DNA of 64,000 nt from Akebia trifoliata. Taxonomy: Eukaryota; Streptophyta; Magnoliopsida; Ranunculales; Lardizabalaceae. Below are positions 24,501 to 33,803 of the stretch, one piece after another. Under the pieces are notes generated by a model. That model saw only the letters and a list, made by a program, of their open reading frames with translations, was not told the DNA's origin and did no database searches. Where the stretch lies: contig CM030711.1 in NCBI GenBank assembly GCA_017979445.1, positions 43,633,560-43,697,559 of the forward strand, read 5' to 3'. Positions within the stretch are counted from its first letter, which is position 1; each line of letters opens with the position of its first letter. Both the position numbers and the translations under genes were made by a program.

Positions 24501-25977
24501 ATCTTCTTCTCTAGATTTTTTTTTTTTTTTTTTGTCAATTGAACTTGTTGTCCAAACATTTACAACCACTATTTTCTTGGCCAAATCCTTTTTAAACCCT
24601 AATTCCATCATCGAAAACTCTCTCCCCCCCCCCCCTCCTCCCTAATCAATAGCACACATAGGGCTGACCAATCTATACATCTATCACATGACCTTATTTT
24701 TATATCTAATTCTTACAGCCCATTTATTCCAAACCTTGCCTTAACTCTACAACCCTCCTAACCAATTAGGAATCCTCAAACTCCATCAAGAAACCATACC
24801 TCACTTTCCCATCTTCCTACCCCACCAAATATAACCCGATACCAACCCTTTAACCTTATTACAACATTCCATAATTGCAAAACTTTGCATTTAGTCTTTC
24901 AAGATATAACTATGAAAAGAAAAGACTGTTCATAAGAGCATTCGTATTCCTACAGGTTTATCTTTAACTTCTACAAATAATCAAATTCTTTCCAAATAGT
25001 GATGAACAGAAAAGACAAAACGGTAATGTTAATGGAACAAAGAATTCTCTAGTCCTCTAGGAATATGAATGCTCTTATGTTGCCCGGACACAGCAAGGAC
25101 AGGGGACCCATACAGTGTGGATAACAATACTTAAAACTTAGAATTGAAGTATCTGGGTAACATATTCTCAATTTCCATTAATACAATGTAATCACCACTA
25201 CAAAGTGGAAAAGCAAATGAAAACATGAGTCCTGGGATATAAATGATAATAAACCGGATTGTGATTCATCTTGTGTGCCACCTATGTACCTCAATTTCTG
25301 TTATTTCTGTTCCTGTTTCTTGTCCTACATCTTTATCATTCTATCAACACATCAATACCTTTTTAACTAAACAATTCAACTCGACACAAATTTCCTAATT
25401 TAGAATTCTAATACAAACTCCATAGTCCAATTACGATCTCCATTCCTTATCAAATAAGTGAGAAACCACCATTACAACTACTACTCCAACATAGTTGACT
25501 AACAAACTACGTGATACTGCAAGAACTTCGATCACCATTTTAATGGTGTTTGAGGTCTTCGCAGTTCAAATTTTTTCATTATTGTAAATACAAGAATCAA
25601 AAGCAAATTAACTAAAAATTAAGCATTTTAGGATCGAATTTGAACCAGATACTAACTAAAACAAGTCGAGCGAAAGAGAAAACACGTACCTTTGGATCGG
25701 ATTTCTTGTTTAAAGGAATGTTTTTGCCTTCCGAGTGAAGAACAGCTCTCACAGATGACCAAGTCTTCCTTGTCGACGAAGGTCCCCAAGCGCTCCCGCT
25801 TCCGACTCCAATCTTCCGTCTCGTCCTTTTCGATTTATAATACGGACAGATGAAATCCCCGAAGAGGATTCCTTTGTTGGCTAAGAATACTGAGTTCGAG
25901 TTCGATGGAGAGAGATTGGCTGCGACGCCATTAGAGTGTAAGGAATGTGTGATGGGAACCATTGATTGAAGAGCCAT
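554..25977 (-). CDS. GLU1: Ferredoxin-dependent glutamate synthase, chloroplast (Fd-GOGAT), N-terminal 723 residues
   Basis: Fd-GOGAT converts glutamine plus 2-oxoglutarate to two glutamates using reduced ferredoxin in plastids. Exons, all GT-AG and in matching phase: 25690-25977, 22835-23147, 20412-20854, 20187-20318, 19120-19218, 18775-18845, 17813-17909, 16438-16530, 3408-3553, 1482-1641, 888-998, 554-769. Residues 1-109 are a Ser/Arg-rich transit peptide plus propeptide. Cys110, in [13 protein letters not shown], is the expected N-terminal nucleophile of the class II glutaminase domain (about 110-510). [32 protein letters not shown] and [11 protein letters not shown] are hallmark glutaminase segments. 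Exons 10-12 ([36 protein letters not shown]) enter the central domain. The FMN and Fe-S regions lie beyond the left edge (family length about 1,600). The plastid-type N-terminus points to the Fd rather than the NADH enzyme. The start ATG follows a CT-rich leader. No frameshift or stop interrupts the exons. Confidence 0.96.
1747..2117 (+). repeat. AT-rich interspersed repeat, copy A (holds a MITE)
   Basis: Copy A of a repeat family seen four times here. The start reads GAGTTCGCCTGTGTCTACGG, followed by catcctctttggggttaagg and a GTAAAAGAGGAAA run; the end reads ACAGTTGTGTTTTATTATAT. It is flanked by TA-rich tracts (1736-1746 and 2118-2135). A separate MITE (1884-2009) has landed in its middle. 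It lies in intron 9 of Fd-GOGAT and encodes no protein. Confidence 0.6.
1884..2009. mobile_element. MITE family M1, copy 1
   Basis: The element is about 125 bp with imperfect terminal inverted repeats (AGATTATATTTCCACACC against GAGAGCTTCTATTGCCACACC read inward) and inner arms CCAACTTTTGCTAA / TTAGAAAGAGTTGG. Related copies lie at 26484-26606 and 39641-39766, the latter inverted relative to this one. It has no coding capacity. Confidence 0.7.
2136..2410 (+). repeat. AT-rich interspersed repeat, copy B
   Basis: This second copy sits head-to-tail behind copy A. It starts GAGTTTGCGTGTACCAATAG, then catcctctttggagttaaaa and repeated GGAAAGA(C/T)AGTAAAGTT units, and ends GGGACCCACAGTTGTGTTTTATTACAT. 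The internal purine-rich units give a degenerate tandem appearance. From about 2411 to the exon at 3408 I see only intron sequence with no recognisable gene. Confidence 0.6.
4390..5145 (-). mobile_element. LINE reverse-transcriptase fragment
   Basis: The minus-strand translation includes [14 protein letters not shown] and, after an interrupted stretch, [13 protein letters not shown]. These correspond to the conserved LINE block after the FADD box (F-x-x-SGL-x-(V/I)N-x-x-KS ... G-x-x-P-x-x-YLGLPLG). A further piece near 4500-4565, read on the minus strand, gives [13 protein letters not shown], which resembles the C-terminal LINE region '-R--DWE---V-S'. Stops and indels break every frame, so this is a dead copy. 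Confidence 0.65.
5250..5745. other. Unassigned sequence between a LINE fragment and a copia leader
   Basis: This stretch is unusually GC-balanced for an intron and holds a 74-codon plus-strand frame (5338-5562). Another plus-strand frame reads [20 protein letters not shown], which looks protein-like but which I cannot assign. It could be a captured gene fragment or an unrecognised part of a retroelement. Confidence 0.3.
6207..7100 (+). pseudogene. Copia gag (UBN2-type) remnant
   Basis: Translation from ATG 6207 begins [18 protein letters not shown] and continues [13 protein letters not shown] and ITWFNNSIE, then a stop where family members usually have Q. After more stops it resumes with [20 protein letters not shown]. 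These are typical copia gag segments. Further downstream the frame dissolves into Q/H/S-rich sequence. A second, inverted copy of the same gag start lies at 9987-10390. Confidence 0.8.
7513..8450 (+). pseudogene. Copia GAG-pre-integrase and integrase remnant, split by a MITE
   Basis: [11 protein letters not shown] followed, one frameshift later, by CSSCKLAK gives the HHCC zinc-binding pattern. [19 protein letters not shown] and VEYTSGDF follow. After the inserted MITE the frame resumes with [20 protein letters not shown], the hallmark copia integrase segment. Stops interrupt it, and the MITE at 7954-8176 separates CDLG from VEYTS exactly at an 8-bp duplicated site. Confidence 0.85.
7954..8176. 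mobile_element. hAT-type MITE, copy 1, with intact 8-bp target duplication
   Basis: The element is 223 bp, bounded by CATGGTTTCAAAACTCG and its inverted partner CGAGTTTTAAAACCATG (16 of 17 matching). Direct copies of CTTGGGTG flank it at 7946-7953 and 8177-8184. An 8-bp duplication is typical of hAT transposition. Removing the element and one duplicate restores the reading frame of the copia integrase across the site, which gives the order of events. A diverged copy is at 34475-34810. Confidence 0.9.
8990..9966 (+). pseudogene. Copia reverse transcriptase and RNase H start, degenerate
   Basis: The segments in order are [37 protein letters not shown] (then a stop), [21 protein letters not shown] (the catalytic YVDD box), [13 protein letters not shown] and [13 protein letters not shown]. 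This is the RVT_2 domain of copia with the start of RNase H. The longest open piece is 9340-9969. The catalytic aspartates are still present, but upstream stops and frameshifts between 9180 and 9400 make it non-functional. Confidence 0.9.
11052..11063 (-). other. Copia primer-binding site (initiator Met-tRNA type)
   Basis: The minus-strand sequence TAGTATCAGAGC differs by one base from the canonical plant copia primer site TGGTATCAGAGC. It lies directly after the LTR end TTAACA, as expected for a 5' LTR. Confidence 0.8.
11064..11199 (-). repeat. Copia 5' LTR, main part
   Basis: The minus strand reads TATTAGAGTATGTAAGGG..., a TATA-like CCTATATAAGCC near 11140, CTTGTAATTGAGTAAGG, and ends TTGATTAACA. 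Its expected first bases, TGTTAGAATA, are found at 16270-16261 on the minus strand, on the far side of a 5-kb insertion. The reassembled LTR would be only about 145 bp. No second LTR was found. Confidence 0.75.
11422..11781. mobile_element. Tourist/Harbinger-like MITE, copy 1
   Basis: The element is 360 bp with ends GGCCATGCTTGGATTG and, read inward from the right, TGCTATGTTTGGATTG, flanked by TTA on both sides (11419-11421, 11782-11784). The arms are long and AG/CT-rich. Removing it restores the host repeat unit CCTTTAATCTCA, supporting the boundaries. A diverged copy lies at 35518-35863. The 3-bp TTA duplication is typical of PIF/Harbinger elements. Confidence 0.78.
12172..12753 (+). repeat. 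Gypsy 5' LTR
   Basis: The LTR is 582 bp and runs TGTGACGACC...CCAAGACA. It contains a repeated motif CATATCTGTTAGCTTAG (two units, about 45 bp apart) and AATATTATACACC as a possible TATA region. It carries about 10 bp absent from the 3' LTR (around 12570-12590). Confidence 0.9.
12871..13938 (+). pseudogene. Gypsy gag remnant with zinc knuckle
   Basis: The start is [15 protein letters not shown] at 12871, with coiled-coil-like [15 protein letters not shown] and [14 protein letters not shown]. Then come the capsid-type segments [55 protein letters not shown] and [16 protein letters not shown]. The CX2CX4HX4C knuckle is [13 protein letters not shown] (near 13890-13930). In-frame stops occur after ADLQE, after SPSRL, after DAKVW and at the QRV/DLM junction; several look like CAA/CAG-to-TAA/TAG or TGG-to-TGA changes. 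Confidence 0.88.
14070..15215 (+). pseudogene. Gypsy pol remnant: protease, RT start, integrase tail
   Basis: The protease region reads [12 protein letters not shown] where active enzymes have D-T/S-G, so the catalytic aspartate is replaced by asparagine. A frameshift follows near 14270. The N-terminus of RT reads [20 protein letters not shown] and [14 protein letters not shown]. Around 14940 the sequence jumps to an integrase-like stretch ([37 protein letters not shown]), so about 2-3 kb of pol has been deleted. No catalytic centre survives. Confidence 0.85.
15657..16228 (+). repeat. Gypsy 3' LTR
   Basis: The LTR is 572 bp and runs TGTGACGGCC...CCATGACA, followed by the duplicated CGTAG. 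It is closely similar to the 5' LTR apart from scattered transitions and a short indel around 16055-16065. Confidence 0.92.
16531..17812. other. Fd-GOGAT intron 7, with a possible MITE
   Basis: There is no gene here. Around 17090-17345, ATTATGGATTCTAAAATC and a reversed partner near 17295 (ATCCATAATC) suggest a decayed inverted-repeat element, but I could not fix its ends. The remaining sequence is ordinary AT-rich intron. Confidence 0.35.
20855..22834. other. Fd-GOGAT intron 2, no recognised content
   Basis: This phase-1 intron of 1,980 bp contains scattered short open frames on both strands, none protein-like. A stretch at 21830-21960 superficially resembles SINE-type sequence, but no clear A/B boxes or tail were found. 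The smaller introns 3-6 (20319-20411, 19219-20186, 18846-19119, 17910-18774) also hold nothing I recognise. Confidence 0.6.
24931..25079. mobile_element. Short MITE in Fd-GOGAT intron 1
   Basis: The element is 149 bp with terminal inverted repeats starting CATAAGAGCATTC and matching at 20 of 21 positions (the right end reads GAATGCTCTTATG). It is non-coding. The rest of intron 1 (23148-25689) has poly(C) 24624-24635 and nothing else identifiable. Confidence 0.75.
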
Positions 25978-26410
25978 GGCTGCTCGGAGAGACTCGGAGA
26001 GAGAGAGAGAAAGAGAGGATCGTGTGGAGAGGGAAGAAAATGTATATTTTGGGATAAAAAAAGGGGGGTGGAGAGAGAGAGATTCGGAACAGCTCGCCTC
26101 CTCTCGCGTCTACCTCTCGAAGCCTGAAGGACTGTCCTCAAGTGAAATCAGCTTTTGCTTAATGTGTTTCACGTGTCCCGTCGTTAGTGATTGATGTATG
26201 GAGAGTCTATTTAATAACATGAGACTTGTAACATTGGATATTTCCTCACAGTGGAGTGTAGATTTCGAGCTTGTTTTGGGAATTTTGACACGAGTTATTT
26301 CGCTTTACCGGTTGTCGCCGGTTTCCTGGAGTCTGGGGTGACTTTTCGTCAGCCGGTTACGTGCGGGGGATCAGTTGTTGGTACTTACGTGTCAATAACA
26401 CGTAATTTGG
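25978..26410 (-). promoter_or_regulatory. Fd-GOGAT 5' leader and proximal promoter
   Basis: Reading upstream on the minus strand from the ATG: a CT-rich leader (25980-26090), a TATA-like AAAATATAC about 65 bp upstream (26041-26050), a perfect G-box CACGTG at 26170-26175, and an inverted pair of ACGTGT motifs (26387-26392 / 26398-26403) with a 5-nt spacer. G-boxes bind bZIP/bHLH factors and are common in light-responsive promoters, which fits the known light induction of this gene family. The assignment is inferred from motif and position only. Confidence 0.5.
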
Positions 26411-26483
26411 CGGGCAGGGGGGGATCGTTTGGTATGGCCATGTAGGTTCTGGTGTTAATCCATATATATAATCCATGTAAAAT

Positions 26484-26606
26484 GTGAGAGGTGCTATTGC
26501 CAGACCAACTTTTACTAATTTCGTACCGATTCTTATGTAAATAATCATAGAATTTTGCACAATTGGTGCGACGTTAGTAAAAGTTGATGTGGAGATAGTA
26601 ACACTA
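26484..26606. mobile_element. MITE family M1, copy 2
   Basis: The inverted ends are GTGCTATTGCCAGACCAAC and (read inward) GTTACTATCTCCACATCAAC, with inner arms ACTTTTACTAA / TTAGTAAAAGT. It lies about 0.5 kb upstream of the Fd-GOGAT ATG. It is more diverged than the copies at 1884 and 39641. Confidence 0.65.
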
Positions 26607-28356
26607 AAATATAAATTTGACTGCACGGTAATAAGAGCTCAACACCAACTTTGACCTTAAACATAATCACAAAGTCAGATTAAATATTTAAATCGACAAG
26701 AAAAAATTTTAGAAAAAAAAAAAAAAATAGAAAAAAAAATGGATTAAAAAATACATATTAATAATTTTATATATATATTAATAATTATATTCATAAAATC
26801 AAGTTATTACCATCAAATTCCATATATTTTACATTTATGAATCACTAAATTCTATTATGTATCAAATCCTACATTGAGAAAATAATAAAGTGTTTAATTT
26901 ATTTATTTTTTCCTCTGAAAAGAAACAGAATAAAATGATCTTTTTTGTTACAAAAGAAAAAAAAATCATATTTTTAAATCATTTTAATCAACAAAGACGT
27001 AAGACGCATTCTAAACGTGTTTTTTCAAAACATCTTTGTTTTCTGTTACTATGACCTTAAATACACAAATATTAAGATGGTGAAAACATAAATAAATATT
27101 GGAGATGTGATTCTATATTTAACAAAGAAACAAGATTCACCCATATATTTGTGATAACAACCGATGATAATCATGATATCTAACGCTCCAACAATAATAG
27201 CAATTGGTTGAACATCGTGTCCAATATATGTTAATAGACACTCAAATTTTTTTGTTGCAATGTCTGAATGAGTGTTTGTGATACCAACCATCATAAACTT
27301 AGTTTGTGGTTTTATGATGATTGATACCACAAATTTTCATTATCTCAATGGATCCAGTGACATTATCAAATACAATATAATCAATTGGTCTAGAAGAGGG
27401 TGTAAAGGTGCAACCCATACCACAAATCAATCCCCATAATCCATAATTGCAATTAATAGGATTGTCGATGGACGGGTTTGGCTAAGTCTTTGCCAATACT
27501 TAAAGAGATGAGACATACCCAATTCCCTCATAAACTCCTAACATGTTTGATCTATCCAAACCCTAGTTTGGTCAAAACAGGTAGAGATTGAGTTTCAGGT
27601 TTTGTAAAATTAATTAATTATTTAATAAAAGATATTTACGAAAAAGTGATCAACTTATGACAAATTTACGAATCCAACTCACTATTCATATTAATTACCA
27701 AAACATGAAAGATAACGAATTCAAAGGTTTTTAAAATGACAATTTCACTTCAAACCTATGAAATAGTCACTTCGTTCTAGATTTTTTTTAACGAAAACAT
27801 GATTATTTACGTTTTGGTAATTAAAATGAAAAGTGACCAAAATCATAAATAACTCATTTTCAACTCATGAATTAATAATTCACCCCTTTAATAATCTATT
27901 TTTGTCATGGATAATCAGACAATTATTTTTTAAATCACTTCCATTATTTATATATATTCCTTTATAATCATTTCAAAGTCATCCCCATAAACCATGCTAA
28001 TATCATTAGCAAATTGTATGAGCCTATTCTTCTTATTTCACTTTTGTCTTCTTCTTTTTTTCTCGTAAACACCAAGCTTAACTAATTTTAGAATCGAAAA
28101 TTTTACACGTGAGGTTCAAAAGCATGTGGGCCATACAATATTTTCCAAATAAGGATTAATAAGTTCACATCAGAATCGACTTTGACTAGTTCCCATTTTT
28201 TTAGAATCCCAAACAGGCCCTAATTAATGTCTTCAAAATGACTATCTTAGGACCCACTTTTAACATTTGAAAAATATCTCATGAACCTTTCCTAGATTTG
28301 AAAAGGCATGACGAATGCAATTTATTATTTTTTGCTTAACAATTTTTAAATAGTGG
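26607..28356. other. AT-rich intergenic DNA with a weak foldback
   Basis: No gene is seen. At about 27690-27830 the segments CATATTAATTACCAAAACAT and (right side, reversed) CATTTTAATTACCAAAACGT form imperfect inverted arms around a 60-bp centre, which is probably a decayed MITE. The rest is A/T homopolymer-rich. Confidence 0.45.
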
Positions 28357-28552
28357 TGATAATATGACTCGCCAAGTTGCATACTCAACTGACTCTCCTA
28401 GTGTGGATAAGTTTGATAAACCTGTATGCCTCGGGATACACTTTTTTATGAGGAAGTGCAATCATGTATCTTGAGACGCACAAATCTACTATTCCTGAGC
28501 TTGTCATGTTAGGGAGTCAATTGAGTATGCCACCTAGCGAGTCATATTATCA
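28357..28552. mobile_element. Foldback element I
   Basis: The arms TGATAATATGACTCGC...GCATACTCAACTGACTC and their inverted partners (ending GAGTCATATTATCA) surround a centre containing CTCGGGATACACTTTTTTAT and TGTATCTTGAGACG. It is similar to element III at 31107 but with the central part in opposite orientation. It is non-coding. Confidence 0.7.
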
Positions 28553-28954
28553 AGACTCATTTTTAAATCGTGCTGTGAGACGTTGATGTGATGCCATTAG
28601 AAGTCTTTTGAAAGATTAGTTTAAGGAAGCCTTCATTTTCTAACTACTAACAAAATACAAGTTGTATGGTTGTTTGATTAATTTGGACCAGAAGGGATGC
28701 ACTTGTTTCTTGATTAGTGGCATTATGTAATCTCTATAGGACTAATGGATGATAAGGACTTTTATATTTTAAAGTAATAGAAACCCTATTAAAAGGTGAG
28801 GTACAAGTAAAATAACTATACACTTGTGAATTTTTGCTTATATCAATAGGGAAAAAAAATTGATGATATAATAAAAGTATATTCATGTAAGGTAAATAAT
28901 GTTTGTACATATTTACCATAAGAATATTGCTAAAGTGGCTTTTTATAACATTAA

Positions 28955-29202
28955 GTTCACCATTGAACTGACATGGAATTGTGCTCAAAACTATAAATGC
29001 TTTTCCTTGAGATACGAGTGAAAAGCATTTATGACCAGGGGCGGAGTCAGGATGGTGCCAACTTGGGGGCAATTAAGAGTGAAAAAAAAAATACTAGGGG
29101 CAAATAAGAGTGGAAACTTTTGTGTGGGGTCAAATGCTATCACTGTAAACCCGCCCCTGTCTATGGTTTTGATCACACCTCCACGTCAGCTTACTGTCGA
29201 AC
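28955..29202. mobile_element. Foldback element II, interrupted by a hAT MITE
   Basis: The left arm TTCACCATTGAACTGACATG...GTGCTCAAAACTATAAA pairs with the right arm (read inward) TTCGACAGTAAGCTGACGTG...GTGATCAAAACCATAGA. The centre TTTTCCTTGAGATACGAGTG is shared, in reverse, with element VI near 40440. The right arm is separated from the centre by the 124-bp insertion at 29036-29159. Confidence 0.65.
29036..29159. mobile_element. hAT-type MITE with CAGGGGCGG ends
   Basis: The element is 124 bp with a perfect 9-bp terminal inverted repeat: CAGGGGCGGAGTCAGG at the left, and CCGCCCCTG at the right. The flanking 8-mers TTTATGAC and TCTATGGT match at 5 of 8 positions, a decayed hAT-size duplication. 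CAGGGGCGG-type termini are common in plant hAT elements (from memory). Confidence 0.75.
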
Positions 29203-31106
29203 ACAGTGTTGTGCGTCGCCACTCTAGCATTGTTCTTACCAAAACCTGGTGTGTAAATATCACTTAGAGCTTTTTAATAGTATTATTTTATTTCAAAAAA
29301 TGAGTTTTATTAAAAGTCATAATATTTGTTTCAAATCAGTGAAAATTACTATTTAAGAGGGAAGTAATCGATTTAATTTCATCCATTATATAATCTTAAT
29401 CCTTTTGTTTATTTGACTAATCAAGTACTTTTTCAATCCAAACTATTTACATGGTCCCTAAGTTGTAAAAGACACTACTCACTTATTGAAGATTTCACAA
29501 TTTTTAATAGTGTTTTAAAACTTAGTTTGAATCGATAGTTTAATTAGGTCCAATTGGATTTTGTAATAAAATCGATTGAGCTAATAAATTATCGATTTTT
29601 TTTTTCCTTTTCTTTCTTATCGTGGGTATCCCCACCCTTCAGGTGAGACTAATCCCACGGTCACACACGTCGCCCCTTCAAAAAGTCCTTCGTGCAATTG
29701 GTCAAGTCGAGGGTCAATCAGTAGAGGGTGACCCCAAGGAATTCATAGCTTCGTGGGGTTTCAAACACTTGACCTACCTTTCTCAAGGAGTTTATCAAGG
29801 CTCGACTTGCCATTAAACCAACCTCTTAAGGTTATCCTTTTAATACTTTCGTAAAAATGTACAAATATTTTAATTTTTTTTTAATATTCACATCTCAATC
29901 CAATCAAATTAAACTTGCAAGGATCTATCGTGATCCAACCAATTTGAAAAATATTTGGTCCAATCATAAGTTCAGTTTGTAAAATTTTGGTTCCTATGGA
30001 TATCAAACTACCTATTGTTTGACTTATAAAAAAAAACAAATAATACAATAAGTGGGATATTAATGTTAGATTAATTTGAATATTAAAAATGATCAAATCA
30101 ATCATTTGAGATCATCCATTAAAAAAAACATTCAAATTTTTAAAGATTAAGCGATTGTTTGTGTATAATTTCCTCAAGTATTAAATATGTTGGTGGTCCC
30201 AAAAACTATTCTACAAGACATTACGTAATGGATGACATCAAACTTTTTGTGTGAAATAAAATAGTAAATTTAAGTTTCTAGTAACAACCGGAAAAAGTCT
30301 TCCCATCCTTTCAAACGCAGACTCGTCCCAAGATGTCAACATCTTTGTCCACGTGGACAATTAAAATCCTCAAAAAAAAAAGAAAAAAAAAAAAAGTTTA
30401 TGAAGTTTTATGCTTTTGAAGTAATTATATTGAGATAATCAAATAAGAGGCAAAGTTTTACAATCATTTGCAGGAACCACAAATTTTTTTACTGCATTGC
30501 GTGCGTACCAAAACCGTCCACGTCCCTTCAGTCATGGATGAAGCTTTATTTCTTACGTGGGACTTTTCAAACGTCCAAGAGTCAAAATCAAGTATTCCAT
30601 CTAAAAAGAGTGGGACCCACCTTTGTTAGATTTTGCTCTATTTTGTGGTCTTGGAAGATCTCCTCTGATCCTCTCCATTACCACTCGAGCTTGATCCGGA
30701 ATCTTACAACCATCACATACTTTCAAAAGTAAATAAAGGGCAAATATTTGCACTATTTTTTATTTTATTTTTCTTCTTTATCTTTGACTTGTGGTGGTAA
30801 TCCAAAACCTTATCTTAGCAGGAACTATGGCTGCCTCTGGTTCATTTATATCATCTTGATTTTAAAAATTATATTTTAAAAGGAAAATCAAATTTCTTAA
30901 TAATATTTTTGAATTTTAGGGCGTGTTTGGTTTAGGATGCTCCGATTCTAGAATTTAATTTTGACTAATTTATTTATTATGTTTTTGCATTTAAATATGT
31001 GATACTTTGAATCACAACTGAAATAGGAAATGTTTATAGATGCTAAAGTCAGACCCCTAGACTAGTGAGATGAGATTTTTCAAATCAATTTTTTTTTTAT
31101 AATTTG
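29203..31106. other. Intergenic DNA, no supported gene
   Basis: This is AT-rich with poly(A) runs. A GC-richer patch at 29620-29830 has the look of a tRNA-derived repeat (GTGGGGTTTCAAACACTTGA resembles a Pol III B box), but boundaries and tail are missing. GGGCGTGTTTGGTTTAGGAT at 30919-30938 resembles a MITE end without a visible partner. Confidence 0.4.
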
Positions 31107-31355
31107 GTTATAACAAGAATCATGATGGTCTAACCACCCCACGTGGCACACTCAACCGACTCTCCTAACTCGATAAATTCTGGAACTATAAATCTGTATG
31201 TCTCGGGATACAAAATTGCACTTCCCCATAAAAAGTGTGTCCTGAGGGAACCGTATATCCCGAGGCTTACAGATCTGTGGTTCTTGAACTTGTCACGTTA
31301 GGAGAGTCATTGAGTGTGCCACGTGGAGTAGTCAGATTATCACGACTCTTATAAC
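31107..31355. mobile_element. Foldback element III
   Basis: The arms are about 100 bp: GTTATAACAAGAATCATGAT...CCACGTGGCACACTCAACCG on the left, matched on the right by the inverted sequence ending CACGACTCTTATAAC. The centre contains TCTCGGGATACAAAATTGCA and CATAAAAAGTGTGTCCTGAG, related to element I in reverse. CCACGTGG-containing arms are palindromic themselves. Confidence 0.75.
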
Positions 31356-33554
31356 AATACAGGATCAGATTATGAAATTTGGCCCATTAATTCTGACCAC
31401 TTGAAAAAAAATATATATATATGTTAAGGATCTCAATGTCGAGTTCAAAGATTTTCAATGTATTAAATCTGAGCCGGGCTAGGGCCTGGTAGTATTCAAC
31501 TTGGCTTGTCCACTATTATATTATATAGTTAAATGGGGGATATTATAATTAAAAAATATATAAAATAAGAAGATTACTCTCATCTCCAACCATTTTTCAA
31601 TTAAGATAGAACTTGAACCTCTATTTTTTATGAAAAACAATAATATTAAGTGACTCTATTTTTTTTTTTAAATAAAATTTGAAAATCAACCTGAACTAGA
31701 CCAAACCTGTTAGGCCTTGACTCGGGCTTTGGATAATTGGGCCTGACACGGTTAGAACTGAAGTAACAATTCGCCTCTTTTGGGCTTATCCAAGCCTAGT
31801 CTGAGCCAACCCTGTGACAGCTCTAACGGCCATATTGGATGGTGATGAGCCCTATTGTCATATGGGTGCGAGTATCAAAAGTTCGTTGCGGGCATCTTAA
31901 AATGTCAGCAGGGTTTTTTAGGTCTTCCACCCCTCGAGATGTACTTTGTTCTAGATGTCAGTATGATCTTGATCAAAGAGCTTCACTTCAAAATTTCTTT
32001 AGGTTTTAGATGGTGGAAAGTAGAAGGATTGAGGCTTCGTGTGGTGCTTACCAACGATTCTCTGAAGATTTTGTTAGTACTTAGATAATGAGAATAAATG
32101 AAGGTGAAATGAATAGTGAAGTTGCAAAATTATTTTTCACTTGCAGAATTCTCACCAGTCAACTCTTTCTCAGTTTGGTAGGTTCAGGTGTTATCACACG
32201 ACTAGTCCAAGTGTTAGATGAGTTGTTCAGTTGAAGTGTACTTAAATGTTTTGGAAGATGGATTCATCACCTATCAATGAGATTTCAATTTGATGTGTAA
32301 GTCTTGCAGATCATTAATGTGAAGTAAAAAATTATTTGACATATAACGTCTCATCAATTTTGATAAGATCTTTTTTGTACTCATCCATGTGAAAGGTCCT
32401 GTTTGGACTTAGGTACTTGCTCGGGGTCATTTATATGTTACGCGTCTGATCGGATATGAGTTAAGGGCTTGATTAGGAACGAACTAAGGTAAACACAATT
32501 TCTGGTTTTAGACCAGGAACAGTTTAAGAATCGAATACGAGTTCAGGCTTAGGTCTACTATGTGATATCGTTCAGGCGTGGATTGCTCTAACGTATGTTT
32601 TAAATGAGTAAAGGAGTTCAAGCTCTGCACTTTTGTGAAGTTCATTTGTTTCTTATGGACGAACGTGTCAAGGTCTGTCACACTCTCTTGTTTTGATAAG
32701 TTATGTGCCTCTTGTAATGAACGAGGGGTGGGGGGGACTTGGTGCATGGAAGAGCTCTTATCTCTTCTAGATCTGTCTTTGTTGGCTATAGATTCCAAGT
32801 TTGAATAAGGTTTGACCAATTTGATTAGTTTCCTTCAAGCTAGTTAGAATTTGTCGTCCTACTTGTTAAACTTGAGATCCTACCATATTCCGTTTGGGAT
32901 AATCTCAATTTATATTGAACGTATACTCTACTTTCATGATTTTTAGGTTTAAATATTTCTTGAATGAGCAGACTTGGCCTTGCTAAGGTGTTAAAAATGT
33001 GTACTAGGTTGAAACCGTTCTTCACACTTTTTATGGCAAGGTTATGAACTACTAACTTCCTTTCTTTGTAACATTATTCAGCTCAAGGCGCAAAACTCAG
33101 AAACTTCCTATGTTACTGATTTGATTTTAAAACATTGACCTATTATTTCTTAGTGCCCCCCCTCGCCCCTTTGTGATACATGTCTTCATCATGTTGCGTG
33201 AAGAAAATGGTCTCCTCGTGTTTGTCAGATTTTGATTGTACCTAGAAATTTCTTTAAAAAAAGAGTTGTTTTTTTTCACTTTTCGATTCAAGAATAATAC
33301 TAATCATTTTCTTTGGGATTGGAGTAGTGAGCCTTTTCCCCACGGAGATGGAAAATCTTTTTTTTTTCCCCTCATTGAAAATAGTTTCTTATTAGAATGT
33401 GCAATCATATCACTATTTGCACTTATAAATTGTATTTTCCCTAGATAATCATCTTCATATTGTTTTTTGGATCAATCATACAAATCCTAAGAGGTAGGGC
33501 CAATATTCAGGTTGTCAATAGGCACGAATGGGCAGATGATGTGGCATTTTTGTG
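31356..33554. other. Intergenic DNA, no supported gene
   Basis: Several 60-100 codon frames occur on both strands (for example 31855-32088 and 32508-32819), but none shows a known domain or intron-flanked conserved segment. I treat the stretch as non-coding. Confidence 0.45.
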
Positions 33555-33803
33555 ATGTTAGTATAATATCAAAAGAGGTGATATTCTAACTAGAAAGTCT
33601 TCACTCGGTCCATACTCGGCAAATACAGAGCAGACACGGACCCATAGATATGTTTTATTAGGATTTATAACTGTAAATCTCCATAAAAAAATGTGCAGTT
33701 ATGTGTCCCAAGAAAACAGATCTACGATTTCATGTCTATGCCACATCAGCCGAGTATCGATCAACTGAAGACTTTCCAGTTAGAAAATCAGTATTCTAAT
33801 ATC
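33555..33803. mobile_element. Foldback element IV
   Basis: Left arm: TTCTAACTAGAAAGTCTTCA, CGGTCCATACTCGGC. Right arm read inward: TTCTAACTGGAAAGTCTTCA, ATCGATACTCGGC. The centre CCATAAAAAAATGTGCAGTTATGTGTCCCAAGA is split by poly(A). The arm sequence differs from elements I-III, but the position of a GTGTCCCAAG-like core is similar. Confidence 0.7.

Noticed and set aside
554..25977. NADH-dependent glutamate synthase
   Set aside because: The N-terminus and glutaminase segments match the plastid ferredoxin type ([12 protein letters not shown] with transit peptide). The C-terminal NADH domain cannot be checked, but the visible half is clearly Fd-type.
29620..29830. SINE
   Set aside because: A B-box-like GGTTTCAAAC is present, but no convincing A box, tail or target duplication was found.
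32508..32819. 103-codon minus-strand frame as a gene
   Set aside because: It has no domain, no conserved-looking segment and no supporting splice structure in AT-rich intergenic DNA.
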